Of a DNA stretch of 42,940 nucleotides, positions 1-10,423 are shown one piece after another. Where the stretch lies: contig JAFZAE010000071.1 of assembly GCA_017548385.1 (NCBI GenBank), positions 1 to 42,940 of the forward strand, given 5' to 3'. Source of the stretch: Prevotella sp. GTDB lineage: Bacteria > Bacteroidota > Bacteroidia > Bacteroidales > Bacteroidaceae. A program made the translations under genes and the position numbers. Numbering within the stretch: the first letter of the stretch is position 1; every line of letters starts with the position of its first letter. A model generated the notes under the pieces. It did no database searches. It worked only from the letters and a program-made list of their open reading frames with translations, and was not told where the DNA came from.

Positions 1-1038
1 ATTGATGGTGCATCCTCCGAAGCCGCCACCCATGATGCGGCTTCCAGTGACACCATTTTCCTTAGCGATGTCATTGAGGAAATCCAGTTCTTCGCAGCTT
101 ACTTCATATTCTTTGCTTAGGCCGTAGTGAGTCTCGTACATCTTCTTGCCCACGGTCTCATAGTCGCCAGCCACCAAGGCGTCGCAAACTGCCAACACAC
201 GGTCTTTCTCTCCGAGTACGAAATGTGCGCGTGTGTAGTCTTCTTCGCCAACCTCAGCACGTACTTCCTCCAGCTGCTCCCAGGTGCAGTCACGTAGGGT
301 TTCAAATTTGCCCTCAGGATGTTTGGCAGCAATATGTCTTACCACATTCTCACATGAGTTACGACGGTCGTTGTAGGGTGAACCAACCAACTCGTGCTTC
401 ACACAGGAGTTCAGTAGCACCAATTTGTAACCCTTCGGGTTGAAGGGGAAATATTCAAACTCACGGGAACGGCAGTCGAGACGCATGAGATGACCTGCTT
501 TGCCAAATACACTCGCAAATTGGTCCATGATTCCGCAGTTAACACCGATATATTTGTGCTCTGTAGCCTGACCAGCAAGTGCTATGTCCCATTTCTCCAC
601 TTTATTCTCGCCAAAAAGGTCGTTCAGACCACAGCCGAAACAGCTCTCCATGGCTGCTGAGGAGGACATTCCTGCTCCAAGTGGAACATCGCCGGCGAAA
701 GCGATATTGAAGCCTTTTACAGGCACACCAAGCGCCTCCATCTCAAGAGCCATACCATAGATGAAACGTGCCCAGGTGGCACGGGGACCTTGTCCGTCAT
801 GGAAGTCAAAGTCCACACGGTCTTTCAAATCGATGGAATAGGCACGGATGGTGCTCTCAGTACCATTAGGACGCATCTCGGCCATAATGCCGCAATCTAC
901 AGCTCCAGGGAACACAAAGCCACCATTGTAGTCGGTGTGCTCGCCAATGAGGTTGATACGTCCGGGAGAATGATAGATGTTGCCGGTCAGACCGTCAAAA
1001 TGCTTGATAAAACGACTTCTTACAAATTCGATATCCAT
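1..1038 (-). CDS. galK: Galactokinase, 3' end cut by the window edge
   Basis: Phosphorylates alpha-D-galactose at C1 with ATP, the entry step of the Leloir pathway in the cytoplasm. The reading frame begins with ATG at 1038-1036 and stays open to the left edge (346 codons; the family is usually about 380-390, so roughly 40 are missing). The galactokinase signature GRINLIGEHTDYNGG lies near residue 26, the GHMP-kinase ATP loop PLGAGMSSSAAMES follows near residue 120, and the third GHMP motif GGGFGGCT is at the truncated end. It is the last visible gene of a galM - transporter - galK run, 38 bases after the transporter stop. The identification rests on all three family motifs in order and is very secure. 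Confidence 0.96.
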   Translation of the reverse strand, partial: MDIEFVRSRFIKHFDGLTGNIYHSPGRINLIGEHTDYNGGFVFPGAVDCGIMAEMRPNGTESTIRAYSIDLKDRVDFDFHDGQGPRATWARFIYGMALEMEALGVPVKGFNIAFAGDVPLGAGMSSSAAMESCFGCGLNDLFGENKVEKWDIALAGQATEHKYIGVNCGIMDQFASVFGKAGHLMRLDCRSREFEYFPFNPKGYKLVLLNSCVKHELVGSPYNDRRNSCENVVRHIAAKHPEGKFETLRDCTWEQLEEVRAEVGEEDYTRAHFVLGEKDRVLAVCDALVAGDYETVGKKMYETHYGLSKEYEVSCEELDFLNDIAKENGVTGSRIMGGGFGGCTIN

Positions 1039-1076
1039 GTTATAAAGTTTTGAGAATTAAGAATTTAGATTTTAGA

Positions 1077-2351
1077 TTAGTCCACTGGTATGTCTTTATT
1101 GACATTCTTGCAGCCGATGAGGGCATAGAAGAGGATGTAGGCCAGCATAGCGATAACAAGCCAGTAACTGGTGATAGGACCAGCACTCTTAGCAATAGCC
1201 TCTTGGATGAGTGGCATAATACCACCACCCACAACCATGGTCATAAAGATACCAGAGGCTGCCTCGGTGTATTTTCCAAGCCCTTCCACAGAAAGGTTGA
1301 AAATACCTCCCCACATAATGGAGGTGCAAAGACCACAGGCGGCAATAAAGATGGTCTTAATAGGAACATCATGCCCGCTAACTGTGAAAGTGGCTGATTC
1401 TGGCAAGAAAATAGCAATCAAAAGAAGAATAATAGCCACAGATGATACAACAGTCAATTGTAATTTTGTAGATACTTTGCCAGAAAGAACACTTGAACTA
1501 GCACGGCCTACAAGCATCATCAGCCAATAACTGGCAGCGAGTGTACCGCCGATAGCTGCAGATCCTTCAAAACCAAGATTGGTGATATAAAAGTTAAGCT
1601 CCATAGGAATGCCAATCTCTATACCAACATAGAAGAATATGGCTATCACACCAAGTAAACAGTGGCGGAAAGCTATCGGACTATGTTCATATTTGGGCTT
1701 CTCCTTGCCAAGTGTCGGCTCTGGAATATCAACACGGCTGATAATGAAGAAGGAAATGGCAAATACTGCCATTCCAATGAAAAGCAAAGGAGACACTTTA
1801 CCCATGTTTGTTTCTGCAGTCACGGTGCCAACAAGAAGACCTGTGAGCAACGGAGTAAGAGTGGCTGTCAATGAGTTCATTGTTCCACCAATCTGAATAT
1901 ACTGGTTGCCTTTATTACCGCCCCCACCAAGAATGTTGAGCATAGGGTTGACCACAGTGTTGAGCATACAAACACAGAATCCACAGATAAATGCACCAAG
2001 CAGATAGATAATAAGGTTTAGTGCAACAGGAATACCGTCGTATGTGAATACATATGTTCCCTCACCGGCAATACTGGAGAGATACTGCAATGCAAGACCT
2101 ACAATTCCTACAATCAAAGCGATAAGTGCGGTCTTCTTGTAGCCGTATTTAATCAACATCTTACCAGCAGGAATTCCCATAAACAAATAGGCGGCAAAGT
2201 TCATCAGGTTGCCCCAAGCCTTAGCAAAAGGATAGGTAAATCCCCAGATGTTGCCAAACGGTGCGCCCATGTTCGTGACAAAACTAATCATCGCGAAGAT
2301 GAAACACATGGTGATAATGGCAACAATATTATTTTTCTTTTCTTGACTCAT
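1077..2351 (-). CDS. Sugar:proton symporter of the FucP/glucose-galactose MFS family
   Basis: A 424-residue polytopic inner-membrane protein with about twelve hydrophobic segments from residue 8 onwards. The N-terminal half carries the pattern NMGAPFGNIWGFTYPFAKAW and a loop GKMLIKYGYKKT, as in the FucP/GluP branch of the major facilitator superfamily, which takes up fucose, glucose or galactose with protons. Position between galM and galK makes galactose or glucose the likely substrate; this is inference from context. The gene follows galM after a 112-base spacer that holds short repeats and an 11-bp inverted repeat. The stop codon lies inside a period-7 repeat (1052-1080). The exact sugar cannot be read from sequence. 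Confidence 0.9.
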   Translation of the reverse strand: MSQEKKNNIVAIITMCFIFAMISFVTNMGAPFGNIWGFTYPFAKAWGNLMNFAAYLFMGIPAGKMLIKYGYKKTALIALIVGIVGLALQYLSSIAGEGTYVFTYDGIPVALNLIIYLLGAFICGFCVCMLNTVVNPMLNILGGGGNKGNQYIQIGGTMNSLTATLTPLLTGLLVGTVTAETNMGKVSPLLFIGMAVFAISFFIISRVDIPEPTLGKEKPKYEHSPIAFRHCLLGVIAIFFYVGIEIGIPMELNFYITNLGFEGSAAIGGTLAASYWLMMLVGRASSSVLSGKVSTKLQLTVVSSVAIILLLIAIFLPESATFTVSGHDVPIKTIFIAACGLCTSIMWGGIFNLSVEGLGKYTEAASGIFMTMVVGGGIMPLIQEAIAKSAGPITSYWLVIAMLAYILFYALIGCKNVNKDIPVD

Positions 2352-2367
2352 GTTTTTTAGTTTATAA

Positions 2368-2450
2368 ATTTGTGAGTTTATGAGTTTATAAGTTTCTGAG
2401 TTATGGAGTTCTCTAGTATTTCTAGTATTCCTAGTATTTCTAGAGAACTC
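2368..2450. repeat. Short-period repeat array with an 11-bp inverted repeat
   Basis: The galM-transporter spacer starts with a degenerate period-8 array (GTTTATAA, ATTTGTGA, GTTTATGA, GTTTATAA, GTTTCTGA, GTTATGGA). It continues with period-9 copies of TCTAGTATT. GAGTTCTCTAG at 2406-2416 is the exact reverse complement of CTAGAGAACTC at 2440-2450, so the array can fold with a 23-base loop. No T-run follows on either strand, so this is not a standard terminator. Confidence 0.7.
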
Positions 2451-2463
2451 ACAAATAAAATAA

Positions 2464-3552
2464 TTATTTCCTCACTCCAAACTGGTAAATGGTCTTCTGC
2501 TTGTAGCGACGGCCAGGTTTTAGAACTACGGAGGGGAAATAGGGACGGTTGGGACTGTCGGGGAAATGCTGTGCCTCGAAACAGATAGCACTGCGGCGGG
2601 GGAAGGTGGCACCATGCTGACCCTTCTCGCCAGAACCAAAGTTGTCGGTGTAGACTTGCACACCAGGCTCCGTGGTATAGACATCCATCGTGCGGCCGCT
2701 CTTTGGCTCGTAAATACGGGCTGCGAAACTCAGTTCACCTTCCTCACGCTTGTTGAGAACATAGCAGTGGTCATAGCCTGAACCATTGCGAATTTGCTCG
2801 TTGTCAGCATCAATGTCTTGGCCGATAGGTTTCGGTGTGCGGAAGTCGAATGGAGTGTCCTTTACGAAGCGGATTTCACCGGTGGGGATAGAGGTCTCGT
2901 CGATAGGCAGATAAAAGTCGGCGTTGATTTCACACTCCAAGTCCTCGATAGTCGGGGTCGGGTCGGCGATACCTGCAAGACTGAAGAAACCATGGTTGGT
3001 TAGGTTGATGATGGTCATCTTGTTGGTGGTGGCCAGATATTCAATCATCAGCTCATTCTCGTTGGTGAAGGTATAGACTACTGTCACTTTCAATTCTCCT
3101 GTATAACCTTCTTCACCGTATGCGGAAATCAGTTCCAGTACCAGTGCTTGGTCGTTCATCTGGGTGGCATCCCATACGCGGGCATGGAAGCCCTTCGGAC
3201 CACCGTGCAGGGCATTGGGACCATTGTTGATGGCCAACTGATAGTCTTTGCCACGCAGACGGAACTGGCCACGGCAAATACGATTACCATAGCGTCCGAT
3301 CAGTGTTGACAAATAAGGTTGTGGATGATTGATGGCGTCTTGAATGTTGTCAAACCCTTGAATGACGTTGGCTAAGTTGCCATCTCTGTCTGGTACCATA
3401 ATGCCTACGATGGCTCCGCCGTAGTTGGTAATGGCTACTTCATTGCCAAGGGCATTACGAAGAATAAACAAGTCAGTTTTCTTACCGTTTATAGTGGTCT
3501 GAAAGTCTTCGCGTTTCAGGCCACAGAGATTTTCTGTTTCTGATGTGTTCAT
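2464..3552 (-). CDS. galM: Aldose 1-epimerase (galactose mutarotase)
   Basis: Interconverts the alpha and beta anomers of galactose and glucose so that GalK can use the sugar. The 362-residue protein has the family landmarks: NALHGGPKGFHARVW, the TNHGFFSL segment with the active-site histidine, YDHCYVL with the second histidine, and a C-terminal FEAQHFPDSPNRP containing the catalytic glutamate. Length is typical. No signal peptide is evident, so a cytoplasmic location is expected; some Bacteroidales mutarotases are secreted, but this one begins MNTSETENLCGLKR. It is the first gene of the galactose operon, and a Bacteroidota-type promoter lies directly upstream. Confidence 0.95.
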   Translation of the reverse strand: MNTSETENLCGLKREDFQTTINGKKTDLFILRNALGNEVAITNYGGAIVGIMVPDRDGNLANVIQGFDNIQDAINHPQPYLSTLIGRYGNRICRGQFRLRGKDYQLAINNGPNALHGGPKGFHARVWDATQMNDQALVLELISAYGEEGYTGELKVTVVYTFTNENELMIEYLATTNKMTIINLTNHGFFSLAGIADPTPTIEDLECEINADFYLPIDETSIPTGEIRFVKDTPFDFRTPKPIGQDIDADNEQIRNGSGYDHCYVLNKREEGELSFAARIYEPKSGRTMDVYTTEPGVQVYTDNFGSGEKGQHGATFPRRSAICFEAQHFPDSPNRPYFPSVVLKPGRRYKQKTIYQFGVRK

Positions 3553-3594
3553 AATGATTAGTGCTTTTAGTTACTTAGTTACTTTAGTAGTTTG

Positions 3595-3626
3595 CAAAGT
3601 AACTGAAAAAAAATGATAATCACAAA
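3595..3626 (-). promoter_or_regulatory. Probable promoter of the galM operon
   Basis: On the minus strand TTTG (3626-3623) is followed after 20 bases by TTACTTTG (3602-3595), one mismatch from the Bacteroidota -7 consensus TAnnTTTG. It ends 43 bases before the galM ATG. No operator was recognised. Confidence 0.5.
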
Positions 3627-3689
3627 AGAAACTCGGAAAAAGTGATTTTTACCGAACGTTAAAATCCGTTAATTCTTTGTTGGGGCTAA

Positions 3690-3709
3690 AAACTCTATAG
3701 CCACTATAG
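3690..3709 (-). terminator. Possible weak terminator after folC
   Basis: Read on the minus strand, CTATAG, a three-base loop and CTATAG are followed by AGTTTTT, 13 bases beyond the folC stop. The stem is only 6 bp of mostly A:T pairs, so termination would be inefficient. Confidence 0.3.
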
Positions 3710-3721
3710 TTACTATAATCA

Positions 3722-5017
3722 CTATTGTGCTTTCTGGATGGCTTGCAGGAAGTCGGCTACAACGTAACTGCTACCGCCAATAAAAATGAAATCATCAGTC
3801 TGAGCCTCTGCCATCGCTGTATGGTAAGCTTCAGTTACGGTGGGGTAGGAGCGCCCCTTTAGGCCGTAGTCTTGGCCGATGGCGGCTATATATTTCTCGT
3901 CAAAAGCTCGCTTCGAGGATGGTCGTGTGAAATAATAGACGGCATCTCGTGGTAGCATATCGATGACAGTCTCAACGTCTTTATCGTCTACCATTCCGAA
4001 GATAATGCGTCGGGTGCGGCAGGGTTGCATGGTAATTTGTCGGGAGAGATACTGCCAACCACCGACGTTGTGTCCTGTGTCGCAAATTACGAGGGGTCTC
4101 TCACTAACACGTTGCCAGCGTCCTGTCAGTCCTGTCAGTTCGCAGACATGAGCAAGGCCGTTGGCCAAATGGTCATAGCTGATATGAAATCCTTGCCGTT
4201 TCAATTCCTGGACAGCTGTTAGTATGGTATTCATGTTTTTCTCTTGGTAGGTGCCCCCGAGTTGACCATGCAAAAAGCCAAAATCTTTTGTGGCGTATTT
4301 TCTTCCTCCATCGTCACATACTTCAGAGCGTATCACTTGACAATTTTCCTCAGTCCATATTAATTGGGATTGGCACTCGGAGGCGATAGCTGAAAAAACA
4401 GGGCGTGTCTCATCGGTGGACTCACCGATAACCACGGGGACTCCTTTCTTTATGATGCCTGCTTTCTCGGCGGCAATTTTAGCCATTGTGTCGCCAAGAA
4501 ATTGGGTGTGGTCAATACTAATGTTGGTGATGATGGAGAGGGTGGGGGTGATGATATTGGTGCAATCGAGCCGACCGCCTAAACCTACTTCCACTATGGC
4601 GATATCCACACCTTGTGAGGCGAAATATTGGAAAGCCATGGCAGTGGTCAATTCGAAAAAAGAGGGATATAAAGGCTCAAAGAAATGACGGTGGGCTGCC
4701 ACGAAATCTATCACGGTCTGCTCGTCTATCATCACTCCGTTCACAAGGATGCGTTCACGGAAGTCCACCAAATGCGGTGAAGTGTATAATCCCACTTTGT
4801 AGCCTGCAGATTGTAGGATGGCCGCCAAGGTGTGAGATACAGAACCCTTGCCATTGGTACCAGCCACATGGATGCTACGGAACTGGCGGTGGGGATGGCC
4901 AAAATAATCATCCAGGGCTTTCGTGTTGGAAAGCCCTTCCTTGTAGGCTCCGGCACCAATTTTTTCAAATACCGGGGTGCTGTTGAATAAATATTCTATT
5001 GTCTCCTCGTAGGTCAC
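3722..5017 (-). CDS. folC: Bifunctional folylpolyglutamate/dihydrofolate synthase
   Basis: Adds glutamate to dihydropteroate and to folates in the cytoplasm, a Mur-ligase-type ATP-dependent reaction. The 431-residue protein has the P-loop GTNGKGS at residues 53-59, the HLVDFRERI segment and [11 protein letters not shown], and the C-terminal Mur ligase domain. The start is GTG at 5017-5015. It overlaps the dnaJ stop as GTGA, which fits translational coupling, and no upstream ATG fits the family N-terminus ([10 protein letters not shown]). It is the third gene of grpE-dnaJ-folC. A folate gene attached to a chaperone operon suggests shared transcription, not shared function. Confidence 0.95.
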   Translation of the reverse strand: MTYEETIEYLFNSTPVFEKIGAGAYKEGLSNTKALDDYFGHPHRQFRSIHVAGTNGKGSVSHTLAAILQSAGYKVGLYTSPHLVDFRERILVNGVMIDEQTVIDFVAAHRHFFEPLYPSFFELTTAMAFQYFASQGVDIAIVEVGLGGRLDCTNIITPTLSIITNISIDHTQFLGDTMAKIAAEKAGIIKKGVPVVIGESTDETRPVFSAIASECQSQLIWTEENCQVIRSEVCDDGGRKYATKDFGFLHGQLGGTYQEKNMNTILTAVQELKRQGFHISYDHLANGLAHVCELTGLTGRWQRVSERPLVICDTGHNVGGWQYLSRQITMQPCRTRRIIFGMVDDKDVETVIDMLPRDAVYYFTRPSSKRAFDEKYIAAIGQDYGLKGRSYPTVTEAYHTAMAEAQTDDFIFIGGSSYVVADFLQAIQKAQ

Positions 5018-6171
5018 GAGAAATAATCTTTGAATTTTTGGAAGATGCTCTGTCGGGTTTTACTGTCGCTCTTGAAATTGTCGCTTTCACGCATCTGTTC
5101 CAACGCTTTGCGCTCTTCATGTGAGAGTGTCTTGGGAACATATACACTGATGTTGACGATAATGTCGCCATTGCCGCGACCATATCCTTGCACGGCAGGA
5201 AGTCCCTTTCCACGCAATCGCTTGGTAGTGCCTGGCTGAATGCCCGGCTCTAAGTTGATTTTCAGTTTTGTGCCCTCTATCGTAGGAATGCGGACCTCGC
5301 CACCTAACGCAGCGGTGGGGAAGTCAAGCAGTAAATTGTAAATGAGGTCGTTGTCTTGTCGGACAAAAGTGTCATTCTCTTCTTCGCTGATAAACACTTG
5401 AATATCTCCGGGTATGCCATTGTGCTTACCAGCATTACCCTTACCCTGAACGGTAAGAACCATACCATCAGCCACACCGGCGGGAATCTTGATTTCCACC
5501 ACTTCTTCACCTTTGATTACGCCGTCACCTCCACAGTTGTGACATTTGTTTTTGATGATGGTACCTTCGCCATGACAGTTGGGACATGTAGTTTGTGTCT
5601 GCATCACACCGAAGATAGTTTGCTTTGTTTGCACGGTCATTCCGCTGCCATGGCATGTGGGGCAGGTTTCTGGTTGAGCGCCTGCTTCGGCACCAGTACC
5701 ATGACAATGCGGACACACAGTGTCTTTCTTTACACGGAACTTCTTGGTCACACCAGTGGAAATTTCCAACAACGAAAGTTTTACCTTCAAACGGAGGTCA
5801 CTGCCGCGATAACGGGGAGCCTGACGCCCTCCGCCACCGCCAAAACCTCCAAAGCCACCAAAACCACTGCCTTCGAAGACGCTGCCAAACATCGAGAAGA
5901 TGTCGTCCATACTGAAACCACCACTGCTGAAACCACCGAAACCACCTGGGGCATCAAAACCAAATTGGTCGTACTGCTGTCGTTTCTGGGGGTCATGGAG
6001 CACGTCGTAGGCCTCGGCAGCCTCTTTGAATTTTTCCTCAGCATCTTTGTCGCCGGGGTTACGGTCTGGGTGGTATTTGATGGCGATACGCCGGTAGGCT
6101 TTCTTAATCTCATCCTCTGTGGCGTTTTTGTCAACGCCTAATACCTCGTAGTAGTCTCTTTTTTTTGCCAT
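5014..6171 (-). CDS. dnaJ: Chaperone DnaJ (Hsp40)
   Basis: Co-chaperone that delivers unfolded clients to DnaK and stimulates its ATPase. All class I domains are visible in 385 residues: the J domain (about 4-70) with HPD in [10 protein letters not shown], the Gly/Phe-rich linker with many GGFGGF units (about 75-135), four zinc-binding repeats [24 protein letters not shown] and CHNCGGDG, and the C-terminal substrate-binding domain. It lies 88 bases behind grpE, and the spacer can form a hairpin (6197-6248). dnaK is not in this window. Confidence 0.98.
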   Translation of the reverse strand: MAKKRDYYEVLGVDKNATEDEIKKAYRRIAIKYHPDRNPGDKDAEEKFKEAAEAYDVLHDPQKRQQYDQFGFDAPGGFGGFSSGGFSMDDIFSMFGSVFEGSGFGGFGGFGGGGGRQAPRYRGSDLRLKVKLSLLEISTGVTKKFRVKKDTVCPHCHGTGAEAGAQPETCPTCHGSGMTVQTKQTIFGVMQTQTTCPNCHGEGTIIKNKCHNCGGDGVIKGEEVVEIKIPAGVADGMVLTVQGKGNAGKHNGIPGDIQVFISEEENDTFVRQDNDLIYNLLLDFPTAALGGEVRIPTIEGTKLKINLEPGIQPGTTKRLRGKGLPAVQGYGRGNGDIIVNISVYVPKTLSHEERKALEQMRESDNFKSDSKTRQSIFQKFKDYFS

Positions 6172-6196
6172 TATTGTTGATAATGATCCTTATTCT

Positions 6197-6248
6197 ATAA
6201 GTTGACAAATTGATGCTATACCAACCATCAAATAACTCGTCAACTTAT
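6197..6248. repeat. Inverted repeat in the grpE-dnaJ spacer
   Basis: ATAAGTTGAC (6197-6206) is the exact complement of GTCAACTTAT (6239-6248), and inside it TTGATG (6210-6215) pairs with CATCAA (6226-6231). The arms are built from the same GTTGAC unit found in other spacers of this window. There is no T-run, so it more likely shapes the grpE-dnaJ mRNA than terminates it. Confidence 0.6.
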
Positions 6249-6259
6249 CAACTAAAATA

Positions 6260-6853
6260 TTATTGTCCTACAGCCACTTTGGCGTAGCGGATTACTTTGT
6301 CATTGAGGGTGTAGCCTGTCTGCACACAGTCTATCACCTTACCCTTTTTCTCATCTTCCACACCAGGAACCATAGCTATGGCCTCATGGTAATCTACGTT
6401 GAAATCCTTGTCAAGAGTTTCTATGGTCTTGACACCTTCACCTTCAAGAATTTTGAGGAATTTCTTGTAAATCAGTTCCATACCATCACGGAGGGTTGCC
6501 ACATCTTCGGTTTTCTTTCCGTTTTCAATGGCACGCTCCATGTCGTCAATCACAGGTAGAATCTTGGTGATGACCTTTTCACCTCCATTAAGGATGAGTT
6601 CGGCTTTTTCCTTGATGGAACGACGGCGGAAGTTCTCGAATTCGGCACATTTGCGCAGATACTTATCGTTGAGATCGGCAATGGTTTCATTGGCAACCTC
6701 TAGCGGGTCTTTTACCTCTTCTTTCACATCTTCTTTACTTTCAGCAGTTTCTGTGTCCTCTGCTTCAGTCGACTGAGGTTCCTCGGTTTCTGTCTCGGCC
6801 TCATTCACAATGTTTTGCAGCTCTTCCTGCAAATCTTTTTCTTGGTCTTTCAT
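6260..6853 (-). CDS. grpE: Nucleotide exchange factor GrpE
   Basis: Releases ADP from DnaK and so resets the Hsp70 cycle. The 197-residue protein has a long acidic N-terminal region (about 1-55, rich in Glu), then the coiled-coil helix with LRKCAEFENFRRRS, and the compact C-terminal wing ending DCVQTGYTLNDKVIRYAKVAV, which matches the GrpE family signature. It is the first gene of grpE-dnaJ-folC. An operator such as CIRCE was looked for upstream and not seen. The upstream TACTTTAG at 6947-6940 resembles a -7 box but lacks a well-placed TTTG. Confidence 0.95.
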   Translation of the reverse strand: MKDQEKDLQEELQNIVNEAETETEEPQSTEAEDTETAESKEDVKEEVKDPLEVANETIADLNDKYLRKCAEFENFRRRSIKEKAELILNGGEKVITKILPVIDDMERAIENGKKTEDVATLRDGMELIYKKFLKILEGEGVKTIETLDKDFNVDYHEAIAMVPGVEDEKKGKVIDCVQTGYTLNDKVIRYAKVAVGQ

Positions 6854-6968
6854 TATATAAAAGTTTTCGAATTTTATAATTTTTGAGTTAGGGAATTCAG
6901 AAGTTTAGAAGTCCTCACCTCTACTTCTTATCTTACACTAAAGTATAAAGTCCCAACGCTCATACTGC

Positions 6969-7006
6969 AAAAAGCTTGCCAAACTGGTTTCGTTGGGCAA
7001 GCTTTT
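6969..7006 (-). terminator. Intrinsic terminator of the ABC-F gene
   Basis: AAAAGCTTGCC (6970-6980) and GGCAAGCTTTT (6996-7006) form an 11-bp stem. Read on the minus strand the stem ends in TTTTT followed by GC, 71 bases beyond the ABC-F stop. It also separates that gene from grpE. A run of T at the end of the plus-strand arm would allow some bidirectional use. Confidence 0.78.
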
Positions 7007-7076
7007 GTGAATATCTGCTATTTTGACGCATTATACCCCTCTAAAATCTAAAGCCTTAATTCTAATGAACTAACGA

Positions 7077-8705
<1,629 letters not shown>

Positions 8706-8719
8706 TTAGTTTTGGGCTG

Positions 8720-8750
8720 CAAAGATAATGAAAACCGAGTGCAAAACAAA
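8720..8750 (-). promoter_or_regulatory. Promoter of the ABC-F gene
   Basis: On the minus strand TTTG (8750-8747), exactly 19 bases, then TATCTTTG (8727-8720): a full match to the Bacteroidota housekeeping promoter, 30 bases before the ATG. Confidence 0.85.
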
Positions 8751-8824
8751 AAGAACAATTCTTTTTTTTGCCGAGGTGCCCCTTATCTTAGGGAAAGGTA
8801 GTGATTTTTTTTATATATTATAAT

Positions 8825-8889
8825 CACTTGACCGCTTTTTCAAGTGGACTCGATAAATTCGTAACTGGCCAGTCTCTTTTACAGTTACG
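8825..8889 (-). terminator. Stem-loops after the lipoprotein gene, possible terminator
   Basis: Two hairpins follow the stop codon. CGTAACTG (8860-8867) pairs with CAGTTACG (8882-8889), starting right at the stop. CACTTGA (8825-8831) pairs with TCAAGTG (8840-8846). On the minus strand the second is followed by ATTATAATATAT, which is A/T-rich but not a T-run, so the terminator call is tentative. Confidence 0.4.
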
Positions 8890-9366
8890 TTATCTTATAT
8901 ATTCAGCCTGACGGAAACAGTCGCCAGCCATATAGTTAAGGCTGCTGCCTGGGGTAAGTGATACGATGACGTATTTCACCTTGTTCGTACCCGTCTTCTT
9001 GGCTTTTCCTCCATCAGAGATTCCTTCAGTCTGTGTCACCCAAACAACATATTGGTCTTTGTCGTCAAGTTTCCATGTTCCTTTGAGCAGCACTTTTTGA
9101 CCTTTGGCTGTCATGGTATGGTTGGCCCACTCACCATTGCTGTAAAAGGTTTCCATACCTTTGGGATAAGGAGAGAGCTTTGCACCTTTTGATGTTTGCT
9201 CCGTGTATTTCCATGTACCTAAGAGGAAAAAATCCCACGTGGCATCTTTTGCAACACTTTCTTTGGGCTCATCAGCATTTGTTTCAACTTCTTGGCTGTT
9301 TTTTTCTTTTTGGCACCCACACATCATCAGTGCAATCGCCAGCATCATTAAAATATTTTTTTTCAT
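8890..9366 (-). CDS. Small lipoprotein, lipocalin-like
   Basis: A 158-residue protein with a lipoprotein signal peptide: MKKN, a hydrophobic stretch, then MCGC with Cys18 as the probable lipidated residue. After a polar linker (about 20-45) comes a compact domain with GTWKYTE, then YSNGEW and GTWKLDDKDQ. These two turn-and-strand repeats resemble lipocalin-like proteins common in Bacteroidales. The exact function is unknown, and the lipocalin assignment is by pattern only. It follows the secreted protein at 9496-10278 in the same direction after 129 bases, and may be co-transcribed with it. Confidence 0.8.
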   Translation of the reverse strand: MKKNILMMLAIALMMCGCQKEKNSQEVETNADEPKESVAKDATWDFFLLGTWKYTEQTSKGAKLSPYPKGMETFYSNGEWANHTMTAKGQKVLLKGTWKLDDKDQYVVWVTQTEGISDGGKAKKTGTNKVKYVIVSLTPGSSLNYMAGDCFRQAEYIR

Positions 9367-9495
9367 TTGTTTATTTATTTGAGTTCAGGTGATAAAGGTA
9401 AGGAAAGGTTAAGGGTGAGAGGAGTTTTTGTTAGGCGTTTTGTGTAATGTGTTACAAACAACCTGTCAACTCGTTTACATTTCAACTTGAAATAA

Positions 9496-10278
9496 TCAAT
9501 GTTTCCCTCGTTCTTTCTTGTATCTGTCTCGAGCAGCCTTGGCTTCGTTGAGGGCTTCTTGGGCCTGATCTAAATAACCCATATATTCCGTCATGCCGGC
9601 GGCTCGTAGTTCGGCACGTGCCTTGGCAATTTCTGCCTCTGCCTGACGAATCTCATCGTCGGTCATACTCATGTATTTGTCAACTTCATCGAGTTTTTCG
9701 TTGGCCTTAGCTTTGTCCATTGTAGCCTCATCTTCCTTGGCGTCACCTTCAGTATCGCCTTTCGTCTCCTTTGCTAATTTCTCGGCTTGCTCTTTTTTGT
9801 ATTCCTCCATTTCCTTTTCGGCTTGTTTCGCCATTTGCTCATATTTCATCTTCCACAACTGGTTGTTTATTTCTCCGGGCAGGCCGTTCTCGTCAAACCA
9901 TGATGGATCTACATTGGCAAGCCATTCTAAGTCTTTTTCTGAGATTGACTCAGGGTCGGTGCCTAAAAAGTCGCCGTCGATGCTTTTCCATACATAGCAG
10001 TTGCGTTTCTTGTCCCATTCTTTTTTTACCCATGGGTTGTCTTTGTCGCCCATGAAGAAATAAAACTTGTCTATTTCCACCATGGGAAGTGAGTTCTCCA
10101 CGGTGCATAGGTTGTTGCCCATGTCATCATACCAACACATTTCCCCTGTTTTGGGATTCTTAGCTTGGTGTATGCCAGGTAACTCAGTGTTGACATAGTT
10201 GATGGGCTCGGCCCATGCTAAGCAAGAGGCTGACGATAACGCCACCACTAAAAATAGTTTTCTCAATGTTTTCATCAT
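9496..10278 (-). CDS. Secreted protein of unknown function with charged helical C-terminus
   Basis: 260 residues. Residues 1-23 form a signal peptide with a probable cleavage after CLAWA. Residues about 25-140 form a domain rich in Trp, Tyr and Asp (CWYDDMGNN, YFFMGDKDNPW, DPSWFDENGLPG). Residues about 145-258 are dominated by Lys, Glu and Ala, with heptad-like spacing that suggests a coiled coil (AEAEIAKARAELRAAG). I do not recognise a family. A perfect -7 box (TATCTTTG at 10323-10316 on the minus strand) lies upstream, back to back with the promoter of the pseudouridine synthase gene. It could be a periplasmic structural or binding protein, but nothing in the sequence shows a catalytic site. 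Confidence 0.75.
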   Translation of the reverse strand: MMKTLRKLFLVVALSSASCLAWAEPINYVNTELPGIHQAKNPKTGEMCWYDDMGNNLCTVENSLPMVEIDKFYFFMGDKDNPWVKKEWDKKRNCYVWKSIDGDFLGTDPESISEKDLEWLANVDPSWFDENGLPGEINNQLWKMKYEQMAKQAEKEMEEYKKEQAEKLAKETKGDTEGDAKEDEATMDKAKANEKLDEVDKYMSMTDDEIRQAEAEIAKARAELRAAGMTEYMGYLDQAQEALNEAKAARDRYKKERGKH

Positions 10279-10315
10279 CGTTATTTGGTTTAATGGTTAA
10301 ACAAACATTTGCCTA

Positions 10316-10323
10316 CAAAGATA
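10316..10323 (-). promoter_or_regulatory. -7 box of the secreted-protein gene
   Basis: TATCTTTG on the minus strand, a full TAnnTTTG match, 37 bases before the ATG at 10278. The -33 position reads GATG instead of TTTG, so the promoter may be moderate. Confidence 0.6.
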
Positions 10324-10365
10324 CAAAAAAAGATAAAAATGACATCAATAACCATGGAAAAATCG

Positions 10366-10373
10366 TATATTTG
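10366..10373 (+). promoter_or_regulatory. -7 box of the pseudouridine synthase gene
   Basis: TATATTTG, a full TAnnTTTG match, followed by GCAGCC, 50 bases before the ATG at 10424. No TTTG sits at the expected -33 position. It faces away from the minus-strand box 42 bases to its left. Confidence 0.55.
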
Positions 10374-10423
10374 CAGCCAAAAAAAGAATTGTCTATAGTC
10401 TAACATTGCATTAAATTTTCACA

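Noticed and set aside
2406..2450. Inverted repeat as intrinsic terminator
   Set aside because: No T-run on either strand and the sugar genes continue in the same direction.
5356..6141. 261-codon plus-strand open frame across dnaJ
   Set aside because: Antisense shadow; Thr- and Val-rich translation arises from the Gly/Phe and zinc-finger codons of dnaJ.
6854..6968. CIRCE-type or HrcA operator upstream of grpE
   Set aside because: No TTAGCACTC-N9-GAGTGCTAA-like sequence found.
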